From Halomonas sp. CUBES01 (GTDB lineage: Bacteria; Pseudomonadota; Gammaproteobacteria; Pseudomonadales; Halomonadaceae): a stretch of DNA of 32,475 nt. The stretch is taken from positions 1-32,475 of the forward strand of contig NZ_JAJLLW010000012.1 in NCBI RefSeq assembly GCF_020991005.1, read 5' to 3'. Every line of letters starts with the position of its first letter. Position 1 is the stretch's first letter. Shown here piece by piece: positions 15,864 through 24,017 of the stretch. The position numbers were made by a program, and so were the translations under genes. The notes beneath the pieces are model-generated. The model was not told the origin of the DNA, searched no databases, and worked only from the letters and a program-made list of their open reading frames with translations.

Positions 15864-16996
15864 ATTATTCCCGGTTATCGACTGCGCTCGTGGCGATGGC
15901 ATGTGCCATCCTCATCGGCTGCCAGAAATCCCCTTCCGATGCCGCCCCCCAAGGGTTTGCCGGGCTGGGGGCAAACGCGGAAGAATTTGCTCAGGCGGAT
16001 GCATCCACGCCATTGAGTTTCCCCCGGGATCACGGGGCGCACCCCGACTACCGCATCGAGTGGTGGTACCTGACCGCCAACCTTGAAGACGACCAGGGCC
16101 AGCCGCTTGGTCTTCAATGGACGCTGTTTCGCCAGGCGCTAACGCCGCCCGATGAACGCCCTGACCCAGCGCCCTGGACCGCCGATCAGGTGTGGATGGC
16201 GCATATGGGGATCTCCCGAGGCGCCACCCATGTCGCCGCCGAGCGCTTTGCGCGCAGCCATAGCCAACACGCAAATGGGCAGGCGGGCGTCAACGCAGCC
16301 CCCTTTGAGGCCTGGATTGACGACTGGGTACTAAAAAGCCCGGAGGACGCCAGCTTCGAGGACTTCACCCTCAGCGCCTACAGCGGCGAGGGGGCGGACC
16401 GTTTCGGCTACTCCCTCACCCTTGAACCCCAGGGTCCGCTCGTCCAACACGGGGAAAACGGCTTCAACGCTAAAACCGTGGAAGGCCAGGGCTCGCGCTA
16501 TTACAGCCAGCCGTTTTTACAGATTACCGGGCAGGTCACGCTCAACGGCGAGACCCGCGAGGTCAGCGGCCAAGGCTGGCTGGACCGCGAATGGAGCAGC
16601 CAACTGCTCACCCCGGAACAGACCGGCTGGGACTGGTTTTCGCTGCACTTGAATGACGGCCGCAAGCTCATGGCCTACCGGTTGAGAGTCGGCGGTGAAG
16701 ACGGGGGCGACTATGCCTTTGCCCATTTAATCTCAGCGGACGGAGAAACCGAGCTCATCGGCGCCGACCGCGTCACGCTGACGCCGCTGAAAACGCAATC
16801 CGTCGCCGGCCGAGACATGCCCACACGCTGGTCGCTAACGCTGCCCGACGCGGACCTGCAGCTTACCGTCGAAGCACGCCACCCAAATCGCTGGATGCCC
16901 ACTTCGGTACCCTACTGGGAAGGCGATGTCGTGGTTCGCCAAGCCGATACGCAGGAAAAGATCGGGGTTGGCTATCTGGAGATGACGGGGTATTGA
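15860..16996 (+). CDS. CrtC/AttH-like lipocalin lipoprotein
   Basis: A 378-residue lipoprotein of the carotenoid 1,2-hydratase (CrtC)/AttH family, two lipocalin-like barrels. I start at the ATG at 15860, which overlaps the permease stop (ATGA) and gives a proper signal peptide with lipobox LIGC (Cys21); the open frame begins earlier but would mask this. Family hallmarks are HPDYRIEWWYLTANL near the N-terminus, GLQWTLFRQAL, and GQGWLDREWSSQ with GWDWFSLHLNDGRKLMAYRL. No carotenoid genes are near. In AttEFGH-type systems the AttH member is the envelope partner of the ABC exporter, so I infer it carries or binds a hydrophobic substrate, not that it hydrates carotenoids. Confidence 0.88.
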   Translation: MNYSRLSTALVAMACAILIGCQKSPSDAAPQGFAGLGANAEEFAQADASTPLSFPRDHGAHPDYRIEWWYLTANLEDDQGQPLGLQWTLFRQALTPPDERPDPAPWTADQVWMAHMGISRGATHVAAERFARSHSQHANGQAGVNAAPFEAWIDDWVLKSPEDASFEDFTLSAYSGEGADRFGYSLTLEPQGPLVQHGENGFNAKTVEGQGSRYYSQPFLQITGQVTLNGETREVSGQGWLDREWSSQLLTPEQTGWDWFSLHLNDGRKLMAYRLRVGGEDGGDYAFAHLISADGETELIGADRVTLTPLKTQSVAGRDMPTRWSLTLPDADLQLTVEARHPNRWMPTSVPYWEGDVVVRQADTQEKIGVGYLEMTGY

Positions 16997-17026
16997 TCGC
17001 TTTCTTGGCAAAACAGAAGGCAGGTT

Positions 17027-17441
17027 ATGTCGGTTACCCCCGCTACGCCAGGCTTAAACCTGCTGCGACTGAAAGAGTCGCTGTCCGCCGCTCACCTACG
17101 CTTGTCCAGTACCTATATAGAGCACCTAAGCTGGCAAGAGTGCATCGAACGGTATGACCGCTCACACACCTTCTTTTATATGGACCCACCCTACTGGCAG
17201 ACAGAAGGATATGGGGTACGGCATAGAACAGTACGAGGAAATAGCGACCATGCTGGCCAAGCTGAAAGGCAAGGCCATCATCAGCCTCAACGACCACCCA
17301 GACATCCGCCGGATCTTCGCGGACTATCACATCGAAACCACCGACATACGCTACACCGTCGGCGGCGGCAAAGGCTCAGACGCCAAAGAAGTGCTGATCT
17401 TCAGTTGGGATGTGGAATCCGAACCGGCGGGGTTGTTTTGA
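17027..17441 (+). pseudogene. truncated, frameshifted D12-class DNA adenine methylase
   Basis: Two plus-strand frames together give the C-terminal half of a Dam-type (D12 class) N6-adenine methyltransferase. Frame 1, from 17027, encodes LNLLRLKESLSAAHLRLS, WQECIERYDR and the catalytic DPPYW (DPPY at 17183-17194), ending in TEGYGV. Frame 2 then continues with GIEQYEEIATMLAKLKGKAI, LNDHPDIRR, DIRYTVGGGKGS and a stop at 17439-17441. The break at about 17212-17225 fits loss of roughly 5 bases between GYGV and GIEQ. The first half of the gene is absent. Such methylases are common in Mu-like and other prophages, so this is probably a prophage scar. It follows the AttH-like gene by only 30 bp. Confidence 0.8.
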
Positions 17442-17458
17442 ATATATATGGTGAAGGA

Positions 17459-17668
17459 ATGAGAATTACAGATCAGAAATGGAAAGCAGTCAGAGCAAGC
17501 GAGGAAGGCCAAGGCTGGCGGGTTGTATTTAATAATAAAAGGAGTGGCCTCAGCACTAGCAAATATATCCGCGTACCCCACTCTTCTTCAGCCGAAATTC
17601 TAGACTTAGTGGAGAAAGGAAGTCACCCAGATGATTTCCAGCTCCTAGAGGATATGAAGGCCCTTTAA
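17459..17668 (+). CDS. small hypothetical protein (phage-remnant context)
   Basis: A 69-codon frame, beginning MRITDQKWKAVRA and ending LLEDMKAL, in an AT-richer stretch right after the methylase remnant. A GAAGGA lies almost against the ATG at 17459, so the spacing is poor; a TTG at 17438 in the same frame is an alternative. The composition is protein-like (charged, with WKAVRA and GWRVVFNNKRSG segments) and a terminator-like hairpin follows 5 bases after the stop, which supports a real transcribed unit. I recognise no family. It may be cargo of the lost prophage. Confidence 0.5.
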   Translation: MRITDQKWKAVRASEEGQGWRVVFNNKRSGLSTSKYIRVPHSSSAEILDLVEKGSHPDDFQLLEDMKAL

Positions 17669-17672
17669 AGCT

Positions 17673-17708
17673 GTGCCAAGTCTTTTGCAAAAGGCTTGGC
17701 GCTTTCTC
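17673..17708 (+). terminator. hairpin after the small orphan ORF
   Basis: GTGCCAAGTCTTTTGC pairs with the following AAAAGGCTTGGCGC through a near-perfect stem (G-T wobbles only), then TTTCTC. It starts 5 bases after the stop codon at 17668. Confidence 0.55.
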
Positions 17709-17751
17709 AAACATCTCAGTGCCAAATCTAGCGCAAGAATGTGCCAAGTCT
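17673..17751 (+). repeat. three direct copies of an 11-bp motif
   Basis: GTGCCAAGTCT occurs at 17673 and 17741 and as GTGCCAAATCT at 17719. A separate tandem repeat, TGTAGACACTT-TGTAGACAC, lies at about 17783-17802. Clustered short direct repeats between a phage-type gene remnant and a tRNA resemble integrase or excisionase arm-site arrays, but no integrase gene is recognisable. Confidence 0.5.
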
Positions 17752-17806
17752 GCCGCGCGTTTACACCTTGGCGATGTCTACGCTGTAGACACTTTGTAGA
17801 CACCCA

Positions 17807-17836
17807 CAAAAAAGCCGCCCTAGAAGGCGGCCTTTT
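17807..17836. terminator. terminator, probably of the tRNA operon (bidirectional)
   Basis: GCCGCC (17814-17819) and GGCGGC (17826-17831) flank a 6-base loop. The stem has an A-run on its left and a T-run on its right, so it can terminate the minus-strand tRNA transcript as well as plus-strand readthrough from the prophage scar. Confidence 0.8.
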
Positions 17837-17873
17837 AAAATTCTATAACGTGATGTTTTTAAACCACTTTTAG

Positions 17874-17949
<76 letters not shown>

Positions 17950-17967
17950 TTCACGTAAAGTCGGCAA

Positions 17968-18042
17968 TGGCTGGGGTACCAGGATTCGAACCTGGGAATG
18001 CCGCTACCAAAAAGCGGTGCCTTACCACTTGGCGATACCCCA
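17968..18042 (-). tRNA. tRNA-Gln(TTG)
   Basis: 75 nt including encoded CCA. The 5' end TGGGGTATCGCCAAG closely matches bacterial tRNA-Gln, the anticodon is TTG, and GGTTCGAATCC is the T-arm. It lies 18 bp from tRNA-Thr and 6 bp from tRNA-Phe, so the three are one transcript. Confidence 0.95.
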
Positions 18043-18048
18043 GCAGTG

Positions 18049-18124
18049 TGGTGGCCAGAGACGGAATCGAACCGCCGACACGGGGATTTTCAATCCCCTG
18101 CTCTACCAACTGAGCTATCTGGCC
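18049..18124 (-). tRNA. tRNA-Phe(GAA)
   Basis: 76 nt including encoded CCA. The acceptor is GGCCAGA/TCTGGCC, the D-arm AGCTCAGTTGGTAGAGC, and the anticodon GAA sits in GATTGAAAATC. It is the promoter-proximal tRNA of the cluster. Confidence 0.95.
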
Positions 18125-18140
18125 GCTGCCAACGGTGCGT

Positions 18141-18169
18141 ATTAAACAAGATTATCGGCCTTTCGTCAA
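18141..18169 (-). promoter_or_regulatory. sigma-70 promoter of the tRNA operon
   Basis: Read on the minus strand, TTGACG (18164-18169) and TTTAAT (18141-18146) are separated by exactly 17 bp, ending 16 bp before the tRNA-Phe 5' end. This is a good consensus match for a stable-RNA promoter. Confidence 0.7.
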
Positions 18170-18202
18170 CTCCTTTGTAAAACTTTCCGCGCTATCGGTA
18201 AT

Positions 18203-18481
18203 TTACGTTGCCTGAGTGGGCGGTACGTAGCCTTCGGCCTGGTCGGTTTCCTGGTTGTCGAAGAAGCGCTGCATCTGCTCCATCAAGTAGGCGCGCGCCT
18301 CGGGATCCAGCATGTTGAGGTGCTTTTCGTTGATCAGGCGGGTCTGCAACGCCTGCCAGTCTTCCCAGGCCTGCTTGGAAACGGTGGCCTGGATATCCTG
18401 GCCCTGCTTGCCGGGCAGCGGCGGAAAGGGCAGCGCTTCAAGCTCTTTTTGATACTTGCGGCAGAATACTGTCTTCGTCAT
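18203..18481 (-). CDS. yggX: Fe(2+)-trafficking / oxidative damage protection protein YggX
   Basis: A 92-residue cytosolic protein matching YggX, which protects Fe-S enzymes from oxidative damage and is linked to iron trafficking. The conserved Cys7 is in TVFCRKYQKE, followed by LPFPPLPGKQGQDI, WEDWQALQTRLINEKHLN and the C-terminal MEQMQRFFDN. The length is normal. It follows mutY by 33 bp on the same strand, the classic mutY-yggX pairing, which links oxidative DNA repair to iron handling. No terminator is obvious between the two. Confidence 0.97.
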   Translation of the reverse strand: MTKTVFCRKYQKELEALPFPPLPGKQGQDIQATVSKQAWEDWQALQTRLINEKHLNMLDPEARAYLMEQMQRFFDNQETDQAEGYVPPTQAT

Positions 18482-18514
18482 GGGTGGCTCCTAAATGTCT
18501 TCGGGTGCAGCGGG

Positions 18515-19609
18515 TTAAGCACGCCCTGGCGTCGACGTGAGCGAGAACGGCGCGAGCTGGTTGATCAGCGTCTTCACGGGCGCCGCCAGACCGATCGCAG
18601 GGGGGTGAGCCGGGTCGTACCAGGTTCCTCCCTCGCGCACGCCCTGCAGCCTATCGCAACTCACCGGCTGAGGGGTAATCGCCAGGCGAAAATGGCTGAA
18701 GGTATGAGTCAGACAAGGCATCGGCGACAGACGCTCCGGCCTGACGACGTTGTCCGCCAGCCAGTCGTTGAGACGCTCTTGGCCGTCGAACTGCGGCAGG
18801 CTCCAAAGCCCGCCCCAGAGGCCGCTTGCCGGGCGCTGCTCCAGCCACACTCGCCCGTCGCGGTCATGCAGCAACAGCATGATGGTTTCCCGCGTGGGCA
18901 AGACCTTCTTGGGCTTTGATTCAGGGTAGCGTTTTGTCTCCCCCTGCGCGTAGGCCAGGCACACGTCATTGAACGGACAATGCTCGCACAGCGGCGTGCT
19001 GCGTTTACATAGCGTGGCGCCAAAATCCATCATCGCCTGGGTGTAGTCCGCCAGGCGCGTCTCGGGCGTGTAATAGTCCGCCAGCGCCCACAGCCTGCGC
19101 TCAACGGCCGGCTTGCCGGTCCAGCCGGCCACCGCATGCAGGCGCGCCAGCGAGCGCTTGACGTTGCCGTCCAGAATCGCCGCGCGCTGGCCGGTGCTCT
19201 GGGCGATAATCGCCCCCGCCGTTGAGCGGCCAATGCCCGGCAATGCGGTGAGCGCTTCGACGCTGTGGGTAGGCAACTGGCCGCCGTGGGAGTCCAGGGC
19301 CTCCTGTGCCGCCTTGTGCAGGTTGCGCGCCCGAGCATAGTAGCCAAGGCCCGTCCACAGATGCAGCACTTCGTCCTGCGGCGCCGCTGCCAGCGCCTCC
19401 AGGGTCGGAAAGCGCGCCATGAAGCGTTCAAAATAGGGAATGACGGTAGTGACCTGGGTCTGCTGCAGCATGATTTCCGAGACCCAGACGCGATAGGCGC
19501 TACGCGGCGACTGCCAGGGCAGGTCATGGCGACCGTGGCGGTCGAACCAGTCAAGCAGGCGCTGCTGAAAGACGTCAGCGGCCAGCCTGGGCGTTGGCAT
19601 CTCGGTCAT
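18515..19609 (-). CDS. mutY: A/G-specific adenine glycosylase
   Basis: A 364-residue base-excision repair enzyme that removes adenine mispaired with 8-oxoguanine. Visible features are the catalytic Glu45 in VSEIMLQQTQV, the helix-hairpin-helix LPGIGRSTAGAI, the active-site Asp147 in ILDGNVKR, the [4Fe-4S] cluster cysteines C201-x6-C208-x2-C211-x5-C217, and a C-terminal NUDIX-like 8-oxoG recognition domain (LLLHDRDGRVWLEQRP). I start at the ATG at 19609, which has AAGGAG 6 bases upstream; the ATG at 19657 would place the coding start near the asmA terminator. yggX follows directly. Confidence 0.97.
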   Translation of the reverse strand: MTEMPTPRLAADVFQQRLLDWFDRHGRHDLPWQSPRSAYRVWVSEIMLQQTQVTTVIPYFERFMARFPTLEALAAAPQDEVLHLWTGLGYYARARNLHKAAQEALDSHGGQLPTHSVEALTALPGIGRSTAGAIIAQSTGQRAAILDGNVKRSLARLHAVAGWTGKPAVERRLWALADYYTPETRLADYTQAMMDFGATLCKRSTPLCEHCPFNDVCLAYAQGETKRYPESKPKKVLPTRETIMLLLHDRDGRVWLEQRPASGLWGGLWSLPQFDGQERLNDWLADNVVRPERLSPMPCLTHTFSHFRLAITPQPVSCDRLQGVREGGTWYDPAHPPAIGLAAPVKTLINQLAPFSLTSTPGRA

Positions 19610-19640
19610 GCAAACTCCTTCATCATGCGGTGCGCAGAAA

Positions 19641-19668
19641 TAAAAAAGCGCCGGCACAGGGCCGGCGC
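19641..19668 (-). terminator. terminator between asmA-like gene and mutY
   Basis: GCGCCGGC (19648-19655) and GCCGGCGC (19661-19668) form a perfect 8-bp stem with a 5-base loop. On the minus strand it is followed by six Ts, so it ends the asmA-like transcript. Confidence 0.9.
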
Positions 19669-19684
19669 CGGCGAGCGTTCGGGC

Positions 19685-22021
19685 TCAGTCAAACAAGCGA
19701 CGCAGCCCTTCGCGTAGCTGGTCACCACTGCCCTCGCCCAGGCGTTCATCGAGCGAATCCAGCGACTCACCAAGGCGCTCTTCGAGGGCCTCTTCTACCT
19801 GGCCGCCCGCCTCTTGCTGAATCAGCTCGACGACCGAGTCCTGGAAGGCATCGCGGTCAAAACGGCACCATTCGCTACGCTCGTCGCTGATATGGCCTTC
19901 GCAGCGCAGCGGCAGCGCGAGTGCTTCGAGGCGCGGGTTCACCTCGCAGGCCGCATCGGCAGTATCGACGAGCCGCGCGTTGGCCTGGGTATCGAAACGG
20001 CGGCTGGTGAGGTCGTATTGGCCTTCGCCTTGCACATCGATGCCCGGTACGGCGATCAATAGATCGTCGCTTTGCACCACGCCATCGCGGATCTGCAGTG
20101 TGGTAGCAAACTCATCGAAGGCAGTGTCGCTCGACCAGTCACGCTTGCTTTCCTTGCCTTCCAGTTGGGCGACCAGCTCGCACATCTCTCGAGACACGTT
20201 GATGTCGAGAATCGCGCCCTCGGTCAGCTGCGCCTCCAGATCACCGTTCAGGTGACGCAGCAGGGTTTCTCGCTGATTGCCCCGGGTGGTGAGGTCACCT
20301 CTGAGATCAAGACGGCCGCGCAGGGGCGACGCCTCGTCACCCTCGCTGAGCGTCTCGATAAGCGGCGCAACCTGAACGTTGCGGATAGTCGGCGAAAGCG
20401 CCCATTGCAGCTCGTTCTCACGGGCGTCCAAGCGACCGTTGGCCGTCAGCTCACCATCGTAAAAACCCGCTTCAAAATGGCTCAGCCGGTGCTGGCCTTG
20501 CTCGCCTTCAAGCTGAAGGCGGGCATCGCTGAACATCATGCCGCCAAGTTCCAGCGACTCGATGCTCAACGCTCCGTTCAGCGCTGAAGATGCCAGCCAG
20601 CCCTGCGGCAAAAGCCCCTCGGGGTCGTCAGCCACAGCGTTCTCCATGAGCCCCAGGCTCGCCTGCTCTTCGGTGCTGCGCCGGGGGAGGTAACGATCCA
20701 GATTGAGCTCATCACCTTCCAGGTCGAAGTCGATCCGCGACCCGTCCAGACGGGTGGCCAATTCGCCAGTAAAGGTGCTGTCATCCACCACCAGCGAGAG
20801 GCTGGGCAGAGCGACTTTCTGCAGATCCCCTTCGATGGGGCTGGTCATGGCAACATCGCTGAGCGCCGCTTCACTGGTGGTATTCAGAGTGATGCCGGCC
20901 CGCGCCAACCACGGCCGCAAAGTAAACGGCGACGCCGTCAGTTGGCCCTGGTACTCCGGGGCATCGCGCAGCTGCGCGACGTTGAGATGCCCGTTGACGC
21001 GCAGGTCATCCGGCCCGGAAAGCTGGAGGTCATTGAGCCGGGCGGTTTGCGCCTGCCAATCACCTTCAAGACCAAACGCCAGCGAGAGCGCAAGCCCCCC
21101 TTCCCAGTTTTCCGGGTGGCGCAGGCTGGTTTCCAACAGGCCCTCGCTGATGCTTAGCTGCTCTTCGCCGACACGCACGACGGCCTCGGCGGCGGATAGC
21201 GACAGCTGCTGGGGCTCGCTTTCCGCATCAAAGCGCGTGCGCGTATTCAGCTTGGTGTTTTCCAGGGTAAAGCGCTCTTCCGCCAAACCAAGCTGCATGC
21301 GGGTTTGCAGATCGATATCGCTGGCGATGTCCGGCATCCGCTCGAGTGCTTCGGCGTCGAGGTTGTTGTGCTTGGTCAGCTTGAACATCGCTTTGAGCGG
21401 GAAGGATCGAACGGGGTTAACGTTACTGCCGGAGATATTAAGCTCTTGCAGATGCCAGAGTGCCTCGGCCTGCTCATCGCGGAAGCGAATATCGGCGCCC
21501 TTGATATCGACGCTGGCAATGCTCAGTACCACGTCGAGGTTGCCGGCATCCGCGTTGGGCCCGGCGCTCGCCGGAGCCAGCACGGTTTCAGCATCGCCGC
21601 TTTGCTCCATCAGCCTGTTTATCAGCGGCTCCCAGTTGCCTTCCCCGTCGGCATTGCGCTTCAGGTTCAAGCGCATGCCATCCAGCGTCAGGCCGTCGAC
21701 GGCGATTTCCCCGCGCAGCAACGGCGCAAACGCAACGCTGACCTCAGCGCGGTCAATCGCGGCAAAGGCGGTGTCCTCTTCGTCCTGGCTGGGCAGCCAG
21801 GCGTTGGCGGTTTCGACGCTGACGCCGATACGCGGATAAAACGACCAGTTGATCGGCCCATCCAGTTCTAGGTTCAAGCCCGTTTGCTCTTCGACGACGG
21901 CCGTCAGACGAGGCTTGAAGTCTTCCGGGTCCAGAAAGGTCGTGACGTACACCACCGCGGCGACGGCCACAATCGCCAAAATACCGACGGCCGCCAGCAG
22001 AATGCGTAATAATTGCCTCAT
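19685..22021 (-). CDS. AsmA family protein
   Basis: A 778-residue AsmA-like envelope protein. It has a short N-terminal membrane anchor (about residues 5-28, LLRILLAAVGILAIVAVAAV) and a very long periplasmic part, as in AsmA/TamB-type bridge proteins that help move phospholipids to the outer membrane. The start TFLDPEDFKPRLTAVVEEQT and the IDGLTLDGM-like segments are typical of the family N-terminus, and the C-terminal AsmA_2-like part includes LRGRLDLRGDL and GAILDINVSREMCELVAQLEG (shown here as two motifs). The last 50 residues are acidic and repetitive (EERLGESLDSLDERLGEGSG). The ATG overlaps the preceding GNAT stop by one base (TAATG), so translation is coupled. A strong terminator follows. 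Confidence 0.92.
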   Translation of the reverse strand: MRQLLRILLAAVGILAIVAVAAVVYVTTFLDPEDFKPRLTAVVEEQTGLNLELDGPINWSFYPRIGVSVETANAWLPSQDEEDTAFAAIDRAEVSVAFAPLLRGEIAVDGLTLDGMRLNLKRNADGEGNWEPLINRLMEQSGDAETVLAPASAGPNADAGNLDVVLSIASVDIKGADIRFRDEQAEALWHLQELNISGSNVNPVRSFPLKAMFKLTKHNNLDAEALERMPDIASDIDLQTRMQLGLAEERFTLENTKLNTRTRFDAESEPQQLSLSAAEAVVRVGEEQLSISEGLLETSLRHPENWEGGLALSLAFGLEGDWQAQTARLNDLQLSGPDDLRVNGHLNVAQLRDAPEYQGQLTASPFTLRPWLARAGITLNTTSEAALSDVAMTSPIEGDLQKVALPSLSLVVDDSTFTGELATRLDGSRIDFDLEGDELNLDRYLPRRSTEEQASLGLMENAVADDPEGLLPQGWLASSALNGALSIESLELGGMMFSDARLQLEGEQGQHRLSHFEAGFYDGELTANGRLDARENELQWALSPTIRNVQVAPLIETLSEGDEASPLRGRLDLRGDLTTRGNQRETLLRHLNGDLEAQLTEGAILDINVSREMCELVAQLEGKESKRDWSSDTAFDEFATTLQIRDGVVQSDDLLIAVPGIDVQGEGQYDLTSRRFDTQANARLVDTADAACEVNPRLEALALPLRCEGHISDERSEWCRFDRDAFQDSVVELIQQEAGGQVEEALEERLGESLDSLDERLGEGSGDQLREGLRRLFD

Positions 22022-22500
22022 TACCCTTTTCCTTGTGGGTCTAATTCAACAAAGTCGCTGGCCACCGGGGCGTCCTGAGACGCCGGCGCCGCGCTTGCGA
22101 CGGGGCGATAACCGAGCTTTGAGAGCAGCACGCGGTCGGCCAACGGCATTGACGACGTCGCGATACGTAACACGCGACCATCCTGCTTGGCTTTTTCACC
22201 GAGCAGCGCCATCAGCCTGGAACCCACGCCCCGGCGCCGCGTTGTTTTGCGCACGCACATCTCCGATAACCACCAGGCACCATCCTGCGCTTGTTTTATC
22301 GCGACAGCACCTAATAACCGATCATTGAAATGCGCACAGCCAAAAAAATGCTGCTGCAGATGCTGTTCGATAAAAGACTCGACCGTTTGGCCAGGCATTC
22401 GATCCTCGGGGGCATCGTAATAGATGCGCAATAGATCAAGGCGCACTTGCTCATCGGCTTGCCAGCGGGCTTGGTCGACGTATTGCAGTGTCACCGGCAT
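22021..22500 (-). CDS. GNAT-fold protein, PanZ/PanM-like
   Basis: A 159-residue GNAT-fold protein. The acetyl-CoA pyrophosphate loop is visible as RRRGVGSRLM after the beta-strand AWWLSEMCVRKTT, and the N-terminus (YDAPEDRM, ESFIEQHLQQHFFGCAHFNDRLLGAV) resembles the PanZ (PanM) acetyl-CoA sensors that activate aspartate decarboxylase PanD; this assignment is from memory. I start at the ATG at 22500, which has AGAGGA upstream; in-frame ATGs at 22530 and 22521 are less well placed. It is coupled to the asmA-like gene (TAATG). No panD is nearby, so a regulator role for pantothenate synthesis is inferred, and a plain acetyltransferase is the alternative. Confidence 0.8.
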   Translation of the reverse strand: MPVTLQYVDQARWQADEQVRLDLLRIYYDAPEDRMPGQTVESFIEQHLQQHFFGCAHFNDRLLGAVAIKQAQDGAWWLSEMCVRKTTRRRGVGSRLMALLGEKAKQDGRVLRIATSSMPLADRVLLSKLGYRPVASAAPASQDAPVASDFVELDPQGKG

Positions 22501-22599
22501 GGACGTATTCCTCTTCACCATCGCAGCCAAGCTGCTTTTTCTTCACATTGGAAGGCGGTTACCTTTGGCGCATTGTAGCGGATGGGGGCACCGATTCAC

Positions 22600-22605
22600 T
22601 ATAAT
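22600..22605 (+). promoter_or_regulatory. candidate -10 box of the hisBHAF operon
   Basis: A perfect TATAAT lies about 100 bp before hisB in the divergent gap with the GNAT gene. No good -35 appears at 17 bp, so an activator or an alternative start is possible. Confidence 0.4.
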
Positions 22606-22704
22606 GGGCGTTTTGCCAAAGGGATTGCCCTTTTCGTTCGGTGGTAGGGTTCATCTGGGCCATCGGCTTCCCTCTAGAGTGCGCAATAGCGCAGGAGTTG
22701 CAAG

Positions 22705-23298
22705 ATGTCAGCGCGAATCGCCACGGTAAGCCGTGACACAAACGAAACGCAGATCAGCGTCCGCGTCAATCTTGACGGTGAAGGCCGCCTGACGTGCCAG
22801 ACCGGGGTACCGTTTCTGGATCACATGCTCGACCAGGTCGCCCGCCATGGCATGATCGATATCGACATCGATGCTCACGGCGACCTGCACATCGATGACC
22901 ACCACACGGTCGAGGATCTGGGCATCACCCTGGGCCAGGCGTTTCTTGAAGCGATTGGCGACAAGCGTGGTATTTACCGCTACGGCCATGCCTATGTGCC
23001 GCTGGATGAAGCGCTGTCCCGTGTCGTGGTCGATTTCTCGGGTCGGCCCGGGCTTTACATGAACGCCGACTTTACACGCGATACCATCGGCCGCTTCGAG
23101 ACCCAACTGGTGAGCGAGTTTTTCCAGGGGTTTGTGAACCACGCGCGCGTTACGCTGCACATCGACAACCTGAAGGGCGTGAACGCCCACCATCAGGCCG
23201 AAACCATTTTCAAGGCCTTTGGCCGGGCCCTTCGCATGGCGGTCAGCGAAGACCCACGCATGGCGGGGCAAATGCCCTCGACCAAGGGCAGCCTATAA
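22705..23298 (+). CDS. hisB: imidazoleglycerol-phosphate dehydratase
   Basis: A 197-residue monofunctional IGPD, step 7 of histidine synthesis. Manganese-binding motifs are present: [25 protein letters not shown] and the second [15 protein letters not shown]. It lacks the N-terminal histidinol-phosphatase domain of the E. coli HisB fusion, as is usual outside enterobacteria. The start has AGGAG 8 bases upstream. It is the first gene of hisB-hisH-hisA-hisF, with 66 bp to hisH. Confidence 0.98.
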   Translation: MSARIATVSRDTNETQISVRVNLDGEGRLTCQTGVPFLDHMLDQVARHGMIDIDIDAHGDLHIDDHHTVEDLGITLGQAFLEAIGDKRGIYRYGHAYVPLDEALSRVVVDFSGRPGLYMNADFTRDTIGRFETQLVSEFFQGFVNHARVTLHIDNLKGVNAHHQAETIFKAFGRALRMAVSEDPRMAGQMPSTKGSL

Positions 23299-23364
23299 TC
23301 CGCTGCCGGTACGTTGGCGCATCGCCGTCCACCTCCCGCCGTCTACCTCCACAAGGAGCGCTTA

Positions 23365-24006
23365 ATGACCATTGCTGTAATCGACTATGGAATGGGCAAC
23401 CTGCATTCTGTCGCCAAGGCACTCGAGCATGTCACCCATGAAAACGTGGTCATTACACGTGACCCGCGTCGCATTCTCGGGGCGACCCGCCTGGTGTTGC
23501 CGGGCCAGGGGGCCATCCGCGACTGCGTCGGCGAGCTGGAGCGTACCGAGCTGCGTGGGCTGGTCGATGACATCCTCACTCGCCAGGCCAAGCCGCTGCT
23601 AGGCATCTGCGTGGGTCAGCAGATGCTGCTGGAGCGTAGCGAGGAGAACGGCGGCGTCGACTGCCTGGGCTTTTTCCCGGGCAACGTCAACCGCTTTCCG
23701 GCCACCATGCGTGACCAGCACGACCAGCGCCTGAAAGTGCCGCACATGGGCTGGAACCTGCTGGAACAGCAGCAGCCGCACCCGCTGTGGGACGGTATTG
23801 ACCAGCACGAGCACTTCTATTTCGTGCACAGTTACTATGTCGAAGCGGCGGACGATGCCCATGTCTTCGGCACTACCCAATACGGCAGCGTGAATGCGCA
23901 TGTCGCCATCGGCCGCGATAGCACCTTCGCCGTACAGTTTCACCCTGAAAAAAGCGCCCGTGCGGGTCTTCGCCTGCTGGAAAACTTTGTCTCCTGGACG
24001 CCCTGA
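23365..24006 (+). CDS. hisH: imidazole glycerol phosphate synthase, glutaminase subunit
   Basis: A 213-residue class I glutamine amidotransferase that feeds ammonia to HisF. The catalytic Cys is in [11 protein letters not shown], and the His/Glu pair is in VQFHPEKS near the C-terminus; HSYYVE carries a conserved His. I start at the ATG at 23365, preceded by AAGGAG and giving the conserved [16 protein letters not shown]; the open frame extends upstream to 23314 without a suitable start. It lies 11 bp before hisA. Confidence 0.98.
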   Translation: MTIAVIDYGMGNLHSVAKALEHVTHENVVITRDPRRILGATRLVLPGQGAIRDCVGELERTELRGLVDDILTRQAKPLLGICVGQQMLLERSEENGGVDCLGFFPGNVNRFPATMRDQHDQRLKVPHMGWNLLEQQQPHPLWDGIDQHEHFYFVHSYYVEAADDAHVFGTTQYGSVNAHVAIGRDSTFAVQFHPEKSARAGLRLLENFVSWTP

Positions 24007-24017
24007 GAGGACTCACT

